Assembly: GCA_016190985.1 (NCBI GenBank)
Contig: JACPPI010000009.1
Span: forward strand, 1-64,000
DNA: 64,000 bases
Direction of reading: 5' to 3'
DNA from: Opitutia bacterium
Lineage (GTDB): Bacteria > Verrucomicrobiota > Verrucomicrobiia > Opitutales > Opitutaceae
Shown: one piece after another, positions 57,288-64,000 of the stretch
How positions within the stretch are numbered: position 1 is the first letter of the stretch
Layout: each line of letters begins with the position of its first letter
The notes under the pieces: generated by a model
The model's input: the letters and a program-made list of their open reading frames with translations, nothing else
Databases searched by the model: none
What the model was told of the DNA's origin: nothing
Position numbers and translations under genes: made by a program

Positions 57288-60200
57288 GCGGGCCCGGTGC
57301 GAATCCCGCGCACGGCTTCGCCGGCCGGCTGGCCGCGCTGTTCACCGATTCGCGGATCACCCCGCTGCTCGTCAGCGCCTCGCTGCTGCTCGGGGTCTTC
57401 GCCGTGGTCATGCTGCCCCGCGAGGAGGAGCCGCAGATCAGGGTCCCGATGGTCGATGTCCTGGTCGCCATGCCCGGCGCCACCGCCCACGAGGTGGAGA
57501 ACCGCGTCACCCGCCCGATGGAAAAACTCCTCTGGGAGATTCCGGGCGTCGAATACCTCTATGCCACCTCCAGCCCGGGCCGTTCGCTGGTCATCGTCCG
57601 CTTCCTCGTCGGCTCCGACCTCGAACAGAGCCTCGTGCGCCTCAACCAGAAACTCCAGGCGAACCACGACCGCATCCCGCCGGGAGTCAGCGCGCCGCTC
57701 ATCAAGCCGCGCACGATCGACGACGTGCCGGTCGCCGCGCTCACCCTGCACAGCCGCACGCAGGACCACCTGACCCTCCGCCGCCTGGCCGCCCAGCTCG
57801 ATGACGCCGTGAAGGCCCTCCCCGATGTCGCCGAGACCACGCTCATCGGCGGGGTGCGCCGCCAGCTCCGCGTGCAGGTCGATCCGGTGAAGCTCGCCTC
57901 GCGCGCGCTCACCCTCGACGACCTCTCCGCGGCCCTCCGCGCCGCCAACGCCCGCAGCCAGGACGGCGCGCTGGCCACCGCCAACCGCGACTGGCTTATC
58001 GAGACGGGCGCCTACTTCCGCGACGCGGCCGACGCCGCCAGCCTCGTGCTCGGCACCTGGCAGTCGCGGCCCATCTACCTCCGCGACGTCGCCCTCGTCC
58101 TCGACGGCCCCGCCGAACCGGCGGACTATGTGCTCTTCGGCCGGCCCGGCGGCGAGGCCGAGGAGGCCGCCGTCACCCTCACCGTCGCCAAGCGGCCGGG
58201 GGCCAACGCCGTCCGGGTCGTGCAGGGCCTGCGGGACACCGTCGCCCGCCTGCGCGGCGTGCTGCTGCCGGCGGATGTCGAGGTGACCTTCACCCGCGAC
58301 TACGGCGCCACCGCCAGCGAGAAGTCCAACGAGCTGCTGCTGCACATGGGCCTCGCCGTCTTCGGCGTCGCCCTGCTCATCCTGTTTTTCCTCGGCTGGC
58401 GCGAGTCGCTCGTCGTGCTGCTGGCGATCCCCGTCACCCTCGGCCTCACGCTGCTGGTTTTCTACCTTTACGGCTACACGCTGAACCGCATCACGCTCTT
58501 CGCGCTGATCTTCTCGATCGGCATCCTCGTCGACGACGCCATCGTGGTCGTCGAGAACATCGTCCGCCACCAGCGCCTGCCCGCCAACCGCGGCCGCCCC
58601 CTGCGCGAGGTCGCCGTCGGGGCCGTGGGCGAGGTCGGCAATCCGACGGTGCTCGCCACCTGGGCCGTCATCGCCGCCGTGCTGCCGATGGCCTTTGTCG
58701 GCGGCCTCATGGGCCCCTACATGCGCCCGATCCCGATCGGGGCGACCGCCGCCATGCTCTTTTCCCTCGTCGTGGCCTTCACGGCCACGCCCTGGGCCGC
58801 GCTCCGTGTGCTGCGGCGGCACGCCCCGCGCCTGTCGCCCGCCCACGAGGCGGAATTGCACGACGCGGAGCCGAAGGACTTTTTCACCCGCGTCTATCAC
58901 CGGGTCATGGACCCGCTGATCGCGCAGCCGCGCTGGCGCTGGGGGTTTCTCGGCGGGGTCGCCGCCCTGCTGCTGGGCGCGGGGTCGCTGGTCGGCCTGG
59001 GTTTCGTGCAGGTGAAGATGCTGCCCTTCGACAACAAATCGGAGTTCCAGGTCATCCTCGACCTGCCCGAGGGCGCGACCCTCGAGGAAACCGCCCGCGT
59101 CGCCCGCGAGCTCGCGGCCGCCATCCGCACCGAGCCCGAGGTGCGCGACTACCAAGTCTATGCGGGCACGGCCGCGCCCTTCAATTTCAACGGCCTGGTC
59201 CGCCATTATTTCCAGCGCCGTGGCGCCAACGTCGCCGATCTTCAGGTCAACCTCCGGCCCAAGGACGAGCGGCGCGCCCAGAGCCACGACATCGCCGTCC
59301 GGGTGCGCCCGCGCCTCGCCGCCATCGCGGCGAAATACGGCGCCGCGCTCGCCGTGGCCGAGGTCCCGCCCGGGCCGCCCGTGCTCCAGACGCTCGTCGC
59401 CGAGGTCTACGGCCCGACCGAGGGGAACCGGCTCGCGTTGGCCGGCAAAGTGAAGCGGATTTTTGAGCAGACCGACGGCGTCGTGGACATCGACTGGTAT
59501 GTCGAGGAGCTGCAACCGACCGTCCACCTGCGGATCGACCGCACCAAGGCCGCCCTGCACGGCATCAGTGCCGACACCATCGCGCGCACCATCCGCACCG
59601 CGGTCGCCGGCGCGCGGATCGACCTGCTCCATCAGCCGCTCGACCGCGAGGATGTGAATATCGTTCTTGAACTGCCCCGAGCGCTCCGGAGCCGGCCCGA
59701 GGATCTCCTCGCCCTGCAACTGCGCTCCGACCACGACGCCATCATCCGCGCCGACGAGCGCCCCATGGTCCCCCTCGGCGAACTCGTCACCCTCGAGCGC
59801 ACCACCGGCGAAAGAAACCTCTACCGCAAAAACCTGCGCCCCGTCGTCTATGTCACCGGCGACGTGGCCGGCGCGGTCGCCAGCCCGGCCTATGCGCTCT
59901 TCGCGATGAACCGCGCGCTGGCGAAGCTCGACGGCCGGGACTTCGGCGGCGCGCAGCCCGTCGTCGCCGTCTACCACGCGAACCAGCCCGGCAGTGAACT
60001 TGCGCCCGCGATCAAGTGGGATGGCGAATGGCACGTGACGCTCGAGGTCTTTCGCGACCTGGGCCTGGCCTTCGCCGCCGTGTGCCTCCTCATCTACATG
60101 CTCATGGTCGGCTGGTTTAAGAGCTACGTCACCCCCTTCGTCATCATGGTCGTGATCCCGCTTTCGCTCATCGGCATCCTCCCGGCCCACGCGCTGATGG

Positions 60201-60562
60201 GCGCGTTCTTCACCGCCACCTCCATGATCGGCTTCATGGCCGGCGCCGGCATCATCGTCCGCAATTCCATCATCCTGGTGGATTTCATCGAGCTGCGCCG
60301 GGCCCAGGGCCGGCCCCTGGCGGAAGCGGTGGTCGAGGCCGGGGCCGTGCGCTTCCGCCCGATGCTGCTCACCGCGCTCGCCGTCATCGTCGGCGCCTCG
60401 GTCATCCTGGCCGACCCGATCTTCCAGGGCCTGGCCCTGTCGCTCATGGCCGGCGAACTGGCCTCGTTGCTCATCAGCCGATTTGCGGTTCCCGTGCTTT
60501 ACTACATGTTCAACCTGCGCTCCGGCGCCTCCGTTCCCGTCGGCTCAACCCCAACCCCCTGA
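57284..60562 (+). CDS. RND efflux pump, HAE1/AcrB-like
   Basis: 1092 aa, ATG overlapping the adaptor stop. Twelve membrane helices with two large periplasmic loops. [20 protein letters not shown] is the pore-domain start; [20 protein letters not shown] has the paired aspartates of the proton relay in TM4; AVFLGW-like helices follow ([40 protein letters not shown]). Pumps of this group expel toxic compounds or metals from the periplasm. Regulation by ArsR and the rhodanese neighbour hint at a sulfur- or metalloid-related substrate. The substrate cannot be read from the sequence. Confidence 0.95.
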   Translation: MSGPGANPAHGFAGRLAALFTDSRITPLLVSASLLLGVFAVVMLPREEEPQIRVPMVDVLVAMPGATAHEVENRVTRPMEKLLWEIPGVEYLYATSSPGRSLVIVRFLVGSDLEQSLVRLNQKLQANHDRIPPGVSAPLIKPRTIDDVPVAALTLHSRTQDHLTLRRLAAQLDDAVKALPDVAETTLIGGVRRQLRVQVDPVKLASRALTLDDLSAALRAANARSQDGALATANRDWLIETGAYFRDAADAASLVLGTWQSRPIYLRDVALVLDGPAEPADYVLFGRPGGEAEEAAVTLTVAKRPGANAVRVVQGLRDTVARLRGVLLPADVEVTFTRDYGATASEKSNELLLHMGLAVFGVALLILFFLGWRESLVVLLAIPVTLGLTLLVFYLYGYTLNRITLFALIFSIGILVDDAIVVVENIVRHQRLPANRGRPLREVAVGAVGEVGNPTVLATWAVIAAVLPMAFVGGLMGPYMRPIPIGATAAMLFSLVVAFTATPWAALRVLRRHAPRLSPAHEAELHDAEPKDFFTRVYHRVMDPLIAQPRWRWGFLGGVAALLLGAGSLVGLGFVQVKMLPFDNKSEFQVILDLPEGATLEETARVARELAAAIRTEPEVRDYQVYAGTAAPFNFNGLVRHYFQRRGANVADLQVNLRPKDERRAQSHDIAVRVRPRLAAIAAKYGAALAVAEVPPGPPVLQTLVAEVYGPTEGNRLALAGKVKRIFEQTDGVVDIDWYVEELQPTVHLRIDRTKAALHGISADTIARTIRTAVAGARIDLLHQPLDREDVNIVLELPRALRSRPEDLLALQLRSDHDAIIRADERPMVPLGELVTLERTTGERNLYRKNLRPVVYVTGDVAGAVASPAYALFAMNRALAKLDGRDFGGAQPVVAVYHANQPGSELAPAIKWDGEWHVTLEVFRDLGLAFAAVCLLIYMLMVGWFKSYVTPFVIMVVIPLSLIGILPAHALMGAFFTATSMIGFMAGAGIIVRNSIILVDFIELRRAQGRPLAEAVVEAGAVRFRPMLLTALAVIVGASVILADPIFQGLALSLMAGELASLLISRFAVPVLYYMFNLRSGASVPVGSTPTP

Positions 60563-60566
60563 CTCC

Positions 60567-60974
60567 ATGCGCTCCTCGCTCGCCCTGCTCGCCATCCTGG
60601 CCTTCGGATTTTCCTCCGGCCTCGCCACCGAAGTCGCCAGGATCACCCCGTCCGAGGCCGCCAAGCGCGTCGCCGCCGGCCAGGCCGTGCTCGTGGATGT
60701 GCGCGAGCCCGGCGAGTGGGCCGAGACCGGCGTCGCCGCGCCCGCCGTGCTCCTCGCGAAAAGCGATTTCGACGGCGCGCAAAAGGACTGGAAGCCGTTC
60801 CTTGAGAAAAACGCCGGCCCGGAGATCATCCTCTACTGCCGCAGCGGCAACCGCTCCGGCAAAGTCGCCGCCGCGCTGGCCGCGCAAGGCCGCCGGGTCG
60901 CCAACGCCGGCGGTTTCAAGGACTGGCAGGCCGCCGGCCTGCCCACGCGCCCCGTCCCGGCGGCAAAACCCTGA
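60567..60974 (+). CDS. exported rhodanese-domain protein
   Basis: 135 aa, ATG 60567. Signal peptide (MRSSLALLAILAFGFSSGLA) then one rhodanese domain: EAAKRVAAGQAVLVDVREPG, the active-site loop ILYCRSGNRSGKVAAAL (Cys ~90), NAGGFKDWQAAGLP. It transfers sulfane sulfur via a Cys persulfide. Last gene of the ArsR operon, four bases after the RND stop. Periplasmic location and single domain point to handling of thiosulfate, polysulfide or persulfide outside the cytoplasm; no partner is evident besides the efflux pump. Confidence 0.9.
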   Translation: MRSSLALLAILAFGFSSGLATEVARITPSEAAKRVAAGQAVLVDVREPGEWAETGVAAPAVLLAKSDFDGAQKDWKPFLEKNAGPEIILYCRSGNRSGKVAAALAAQGRRVANAGGFKDWQAAGLPTRPVPAAKP

Positions 60975-61121
60975 GCCTGGCCGCCAGACCGCCGGATGTC
61001 CGCCCCGGGCCCGGGCCACCGGCTGATGTCAACTGTTGGTTGCCCTCAACGCGTGCGGCGAAACCCCTGAAGCGACGGGCGGCCGGCCCAGCGCCGGCGG
61101 CGCCCACTGCACGGCGCGCGC

Positions 61122-62321
61122 TCAGTCCATCTTCGCGCCGGCCTTCACCCAGGCGGCCAGCACGGCGCGCTCCTGGTCGGTCATCTTCGTGAGGTTGCCG
61201 AGCGGCATGATCCGCGTGACGACCGCCTGCTGGTAAAGCCGCGGGGCGTTCTGCACGAGATCGGCCGGCGTGTGCAGCAGCACTCCCGCCTGCGGCTGGG
61301 TGTAGCCCGGGAAAGTCGGCTGGGGCGAGTGGCACTGGATGCAGTGCTGGCCGACGATGGCGCGCACGCGGTTGAACGACACCGCGCCCTCGACCGGCGG
61401 CAGCGGCACGACGCGCGGCTGCGTCCACCACGCCACCACCGCCAGCAGCCCGGCGCCAAGCGCGGGATACTGCCACGCGTGGACGCCCTTGTGCTTGCGG
61501 TTGAAGAAATGCCGGATGGCCACACCCGCCGCCATCATCAGCACGAGTATCGCCCAATTGTGCGGGTGCGCGTAGGTCGAGGCGTAGTGGTTGCTGATCA
61601 TGATGAACAGCACCGGCAGCGTGAAGTAGTTGTTGTGCACGCTGCGCTGCTTGGCGCGCCGGCCGTCCGCCGGATCGGGCGCCGCCCCGGCGCGCATCGC
61701 CGCCACCATCCGCTTCTGGCCGGGGATGATGATGAAAAACACATTGGCCGCCATGATCGTGCCGATGGCGGAGCCGACATGGATGAACATCGCCCGGCCG
61801 CCGAGCGTGCGCGCCAAGCCCCAGGCCAGCGCGCCGAGCAGGACAAACACCACCGCGCCGAGCCAGCCCTCGCGCCGGCCCAGCGGCGAGCGGCAGAGCA
61901 GGTCATAGGCGATCCACGAGCCGACCATGCTCGCCGCGCCGAGGCCCACGGCCTGAAGCGGCGTGAGCGCCCTGACGTTGCCGTCGATCATCATCGTCCC
62001 GGCCTTGAGCCAGTAGACCAGCACCAGCAGCGCCGTGCCCGAGAGCCAGGTCGTGTAGGCCTCCCACTTGAACCAGTGCAGCTTCTCCGGCAGCGCCGCG
62101 GGCGCGACGAGGTATTTCTGCGGGTTGTAGAACCCGCCGCCGTGCACGGCCCAGAGCTCGCCGCCCACGCCTTTTTTAGCGGCGTCGGAGCCGGGCGGCG
62201 GCGCGTCGAGGCTGTTGTCGAGCCAGATGAAATAGAACGACGACCCGATCCACGCCACGCCGGCGATGATGTGCAGCCACCGCGCCAGCATGCTCAGGAA
62301 TTCCAGGTAATGCGCGTCCAT
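61122..62321 (-). CDS. puuD: urate hydroxylase PuuD with C-terminal cytochrome c
   Basis: 399 aa, ATG at 62321 (MDAHYLEFLSMLARWLHIIA). Eight membrane helices in the N-terminal DUF989-like part (IIAGVAWIGSSFYFIWLDNS, FNRKHKGVHAW, QRSVHNNYFTLPVLFIMISN with conserved His residues) and a C-terminal cytochrome c domain with CIQCH (~310) and an axial-type Met in IMPLGNLTKMT. PuuD oxidises urate to 5-hydroxyisourate in the membrane, feeding electrons to the respiratory chain. No other purine-catabolic gene is nearby; the rhodanese operon and a Cys-rich peptide flank it. Confidence 0.9.
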   Translation of the reverse strand: MDAHYLEFLSMLARWLHIIAGVAWIGSSFYFIWLDNSLDAPPPGSDAAKKGVGGELWAVHGGGFYNPQKYLVAPAALPEKLHWFKWEAYTTWLSGTALLVLVYWLKAGTMMIDGNVRALTPLQAVGLGAASMVGSWIAYDLLCRSPLGRREGWLGAVVFVLLGALAWGLARTLGGRAMFIHVGSAIGTIMAANVFFIIIPGQKRMVAAMRAGAAPDPADGRRAKQRSVHNNYFTLPVLFIMISNHYASTYAHPHNWAILVLMMAAGVAIRHFFNRKHKGVHAWQYPALGAGLLAVVAWWTQPRVVPLPPVEGAVSFNRVRAIVGQHCIQCHSPQPTFPGYTQPQAGVLLHTPADLVQNAPRLYQQAVVTRIMPLGNLTKMTDQERAVLAAWVKAGAKMD

Positions 62322-62613
62322 GTCGGGTGCGCGCCATGCAAACAGCGCCCGCGCCGGAGGCAACGCCGATCAGCCGCTGCCACCGGCGCGCTTTTTCCGG
62401 CAACGGCTGCGCAGCCGTCGCCCTCCCGGCATGTTAACCTGCCTTCATGCCAACGTCCCCGGAAGAGCGCAGGGTCAATCGGTCCGCGACCGCCAGGGCG
62501 GCGGCGGACGGGCTGGATGCGCCGTGGCTCGGAGCCGCTCGGCGGGGCGGTTCGCTCCGACAGAGCCCGGATATCACAGGGCGCCGGTCCCACCCGTGCC
62601 GATACTATCCCAG

Positions 62614-62838
62614 ATGAGCATCACCGGATTTGCCGACGCGCCCCCCGATCCGATCAGGATCCTCCAGCCCTGCTCCGGCGGCTGCACCTGCTTTCGCGCG
62701 CTGCCCGACGGCCACTCGCCGGACTTCGGGCTGTGCCTGAACCCCCTTTCTCCCTTGCACGGCTATCCGACCCGCGTTGATCAAGACTGCCCGTATTACC
62801 AACCGAGCCAGTTGCCGGACAAACCTCATGCCGGCTGA
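62614..62838 (+). CDS. small cysteine-rich protein
   Basis: 74 aa, ATG 62614. Cysteines at C-S-G-G-C-T-C and further at GLCLNP and DQDCPYY: five in about 40 residues, which suggests metal or cluster binding. The sequence (ITGFADAPPDPIRILQPCSG) reads like protein and the frame is open on a strand with no other gene. The preceding ~290 bases hold nothing convincing. No family identified. It could be a chance frame. Confidence 0.45.
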   Translation: MSITGFADAPPDPIRILQPCSGGCTCFRALPDGHSPDFGLCLNPLSPLHGYPTRVDQDCPYYQPSQLPDKPHAG

Positions 62839-62845
62839 CCGCCGG

Positions 62846-63796
62846 CTATCCGCGCCAGTTGATCAGCCGCGCCGCCTGCACGAGGCACACGCAGTCCTCG
62901 CCGTCCTCCGTGTGCAGCCAGTGCAGGTCGAGTCCGGGAAACGCCCGGTCCATCGCCGCGCGCAGGCCGCCCACCTCGAGCACCACGAGGCCGTGCGGCT
63001 GCAGCCGGTCGCGCGCCTGGCACAGGAGCTTGCGGATGATGTCGAGGCCGTCGCGGCCGCCGTCGAGCGCCATCGCCGGCTCCTGCTTGAATTCCGCCGG
63101 CAAATCGCGCAGCTCGCGCGTCGGCACATAGGGCGGATTGCTGAGGATGAGGTCGTATTTCACCGCCGGCACCGCGTCGAACACGTCCGAATGAAACAGC
63201 TTCACGCGCTTCGCGAGGCGGTGCGTGGCGACGTTGAACCGGGCCACCGCCAGGGCGTCGGGCGACAGCTCGCTGGCGTCGACCTTGGCCTCCGGGAACT
63301 GGTGCGCCAGCAAAATGGCGAGGCAGCCCGAGCCGGTGCAGACGTCCACCGCGCGCCTCACGGGCTTGTTCGCCGGCAGCCACTGCGGGATCTGCTCCGG
63401 CAGCAGTTCCAGGAAATACGAGCGCGGGATGATGACGCGCTCGTCGACGTGGAACCGGTGCTCGCCGAGGAAGGCTTCACGGGTCAGGTAGGCGGCCGGC
63501 ACATGCCCCGCAGTGCGGCGGCGGAACACCTCGGCCACGCGCGCCTGCTCTTCCGCCGTCAGCTTGCGCCTCAGCACCGCCGGCTTGCTGTCGAGCGGCA
63601 GGCCGAGCGTGCGGAGCAGCAGGTAGAGCGCCTCGTCGTGCGCGTTGGTCGCCACCTGCCCGAGCGCGACGCGGTGCTTCGCATAAAGTTTCTCCGCCTG
63701 GATGAGCCAGTCGCCGGGCGTCGCCAGTTTGCCGGGCCGAAGCCTGGGCGAAGGCCGGTCGCCCAAGGTCGCAGAGGCTGGGGCCCGCGCGGTCAT
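62846..63796 (-). CDS. prmB: 50S ribosomal protein L3 glutamine methyltransferase
   Basis: 316 aa. HemK/PrmC-type methyltransferase: motif I RAVDVCTGSGCLAILLAH, VDASELSPDALAVARFN, and the NPPY active site (LILSNPPYVPTRELRDLP). The N-terminal domain (IQAEKLYAKHRVALGQVATN, DEALYLLLRTLGLPLDS) and the short EFLGHRF-type substrate loop (AFLGEHRFHVDERVIIPRSY) fit PrmB, which methylates the glutamine of L3, rather than release-factor-specific PrmC. The call between PrmB and PrmC is by that N-terminal resemblance. A Cys-rich C-terminus (EDCVCLVQAA) is an oddity. Confidence 0.85.
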   Translation of the reverse strand: MTARAPASATLGDRPSPRLRPGKLATPGDWLIQAEKLYAKHRVALGQVATNAHDEALYLLLRTLGLPLDSKPAVLRRKLTAEEQARVAEVFRRRTAGHVPAAYLTREAFLGEHRFHVDERVIIPRSYFLELLPEQIPQWLPANKPVRRAVDVCTGSGCLAILLAHQFPEAKVDASELSPDALAVARFNVATHRLAKRVKLFHSDVFDAVPAVKYDLILSNPPYVPTRELRDLPAEFKQEPAMALDGGRDGLDIIRKLLCQARDRLQPHGLVVLEVGGLRAAMDRAFPGLDLHWLHTEDGEDCVCLVQAARLINWRG

Positions 63797-63799
63797 GGG

Positions 63800-64000
63800 T
63801 TATTTTTTATCCCCGGCCTTCGCGGCCGTGTGCACATGGTTGAAGAGGTGGTCGGCGCAATAGCACTCGTCGTTGCCGCACTTCGAGCAGTAGCGGAAAT
63901 CCATGTGCCGGTCGGTGAGGTCGGTCCTGCCGCAGACGGTGCAGCGGTGTCGCGGCTCGTTTTCATCCGCGCGGAAGGCGGCGCGGCGCACCTGCCGGTT
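63800..64000 (-). CDS. zinc-ribbon C-terminal fragment, 5' end outside window
   Basis: The open frame continues to the window edge, so the start is not visible. The visible 66 codons end RCTVCGRTDLTDRHMDFRYC, then CGNDECYCADHLFNHVHT: C-x2-C ... C-x2-C and H residues that form a zinc ribbon or a similar treble-clef. This tail type occurs at the C-terminus of some rhomboid-like membrane proteins, but with the rest missing I cannot say which. It stops four bases before the prmB start, so probably co-transcribed. Confidence 0.6.
   Translation of the reverse strand, partial: NRQVRRAAFRADENEPRHRCTVCGRTDLTDRHMDFRYCSKCGNDECYCADHLFNHVHTAAKAGDKK

Noticed and set aside
56729-60190. 1153-codon minus-strand open frame opposite the RND pump
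   Set aside because: High-GC antisense frame, with His/Asp/Arg-rich low-complexity sequence and no motif; the plus strand is an unmistakable RND permease.

Overview
The window is high-GC bacterial chromosome, roughly two-thirds G+C by eye, densely coded on both strands. Gene content and protein sequence style point to Verrucomicrobiota, most likely Opitutaceae. The clues are a PPi-type phosphofructokinase, an unfused cysD/cysN assimilation cluster, a formylglycine sulfatase, a SEL1/LysM coiled-coil protein and a GxxExxY gene. No marker gene in the window proves the lineage, so the placement is an inference.

Layout: 1-0.7 kb, the tail of an insertion-sequence transposase. 0.9-5.2 kb, a giant SEL1/coiled-coil/LysM protein with 16 'YPDL' repeats. 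5.2-8.4 kb, a glycerol operon (small membrane peptide, glpK, glpD) in which glpD carries an internal segment copied over another part of itself. 8.5-15.6 kb, signalling and membrane genes (HD-GYP, glycosyltransferase, CorC-like, dicarboxylate symporter, CPBP protease), followed by a CAU tRNA. 15.8-25.6 kb, housekeeping genes (PAP2, PFP, purB, methyltransferase, holA, cinA, uvrC). 25.7-27.3 kb, a probable graspetide-type RiPP pair: an acidic/Thr-rich precursor candidate and an MvdC/MvdD-like ATP-grasp ligase. Next come a decayed SDR fragment, a RelE-like toxin-antitoxin pair, tspO, an SDR and a DUF4139 protein.

31.1-38.3 kb is an assimilatory sulfate reduction locus. It has a CbiX-like chelatase and SumT for siroheme, then cysI-cysH-cysD-cysN-DUF2061 and an Rrf2 regulator that probably controls it. 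38.3-44 kb holds a Tat-exported 5'-nucleotidase, a sulfatase, a TauE exporter and an esterase. 44.1-49.1 kb is an uncharacterised amidoligase cluster: ATP-grasp, GCS2 (YbdK-type) ligase, M29-like peptidase and a second unusual ATP-grasp, with a low-GC GxxExxY gene inserted. It looks like a dedicated small-peptide biosynthetic pathway. After two paralogous beta-barrel genes, a peroxiredoxin and a kinase-like protein comes the conserved rpmH-rnpA-yidD-yidC block. 55.6-61 kb is an ArsR-controlled operon (DUF2892, RND adaptor, RND pump, periplasmic rhodanese) with a visible 12-2-12 operator. The window closes with a urate hydroxylase, a Cys-rich small protein, prmB and a truncated zinc-ribbon gene.

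A theme throughout is dispersed palindromic repeats of several families. Most lie between genes, but several are read in frame inside genes (YidD, the second ATP-grasp, the CbiX-like protein and perhaps others). Start codons were moved inward where upstream sequence lacked homology-like character. Coordinates include stop codons. All functional statements come from reading motifs; no database search was run.
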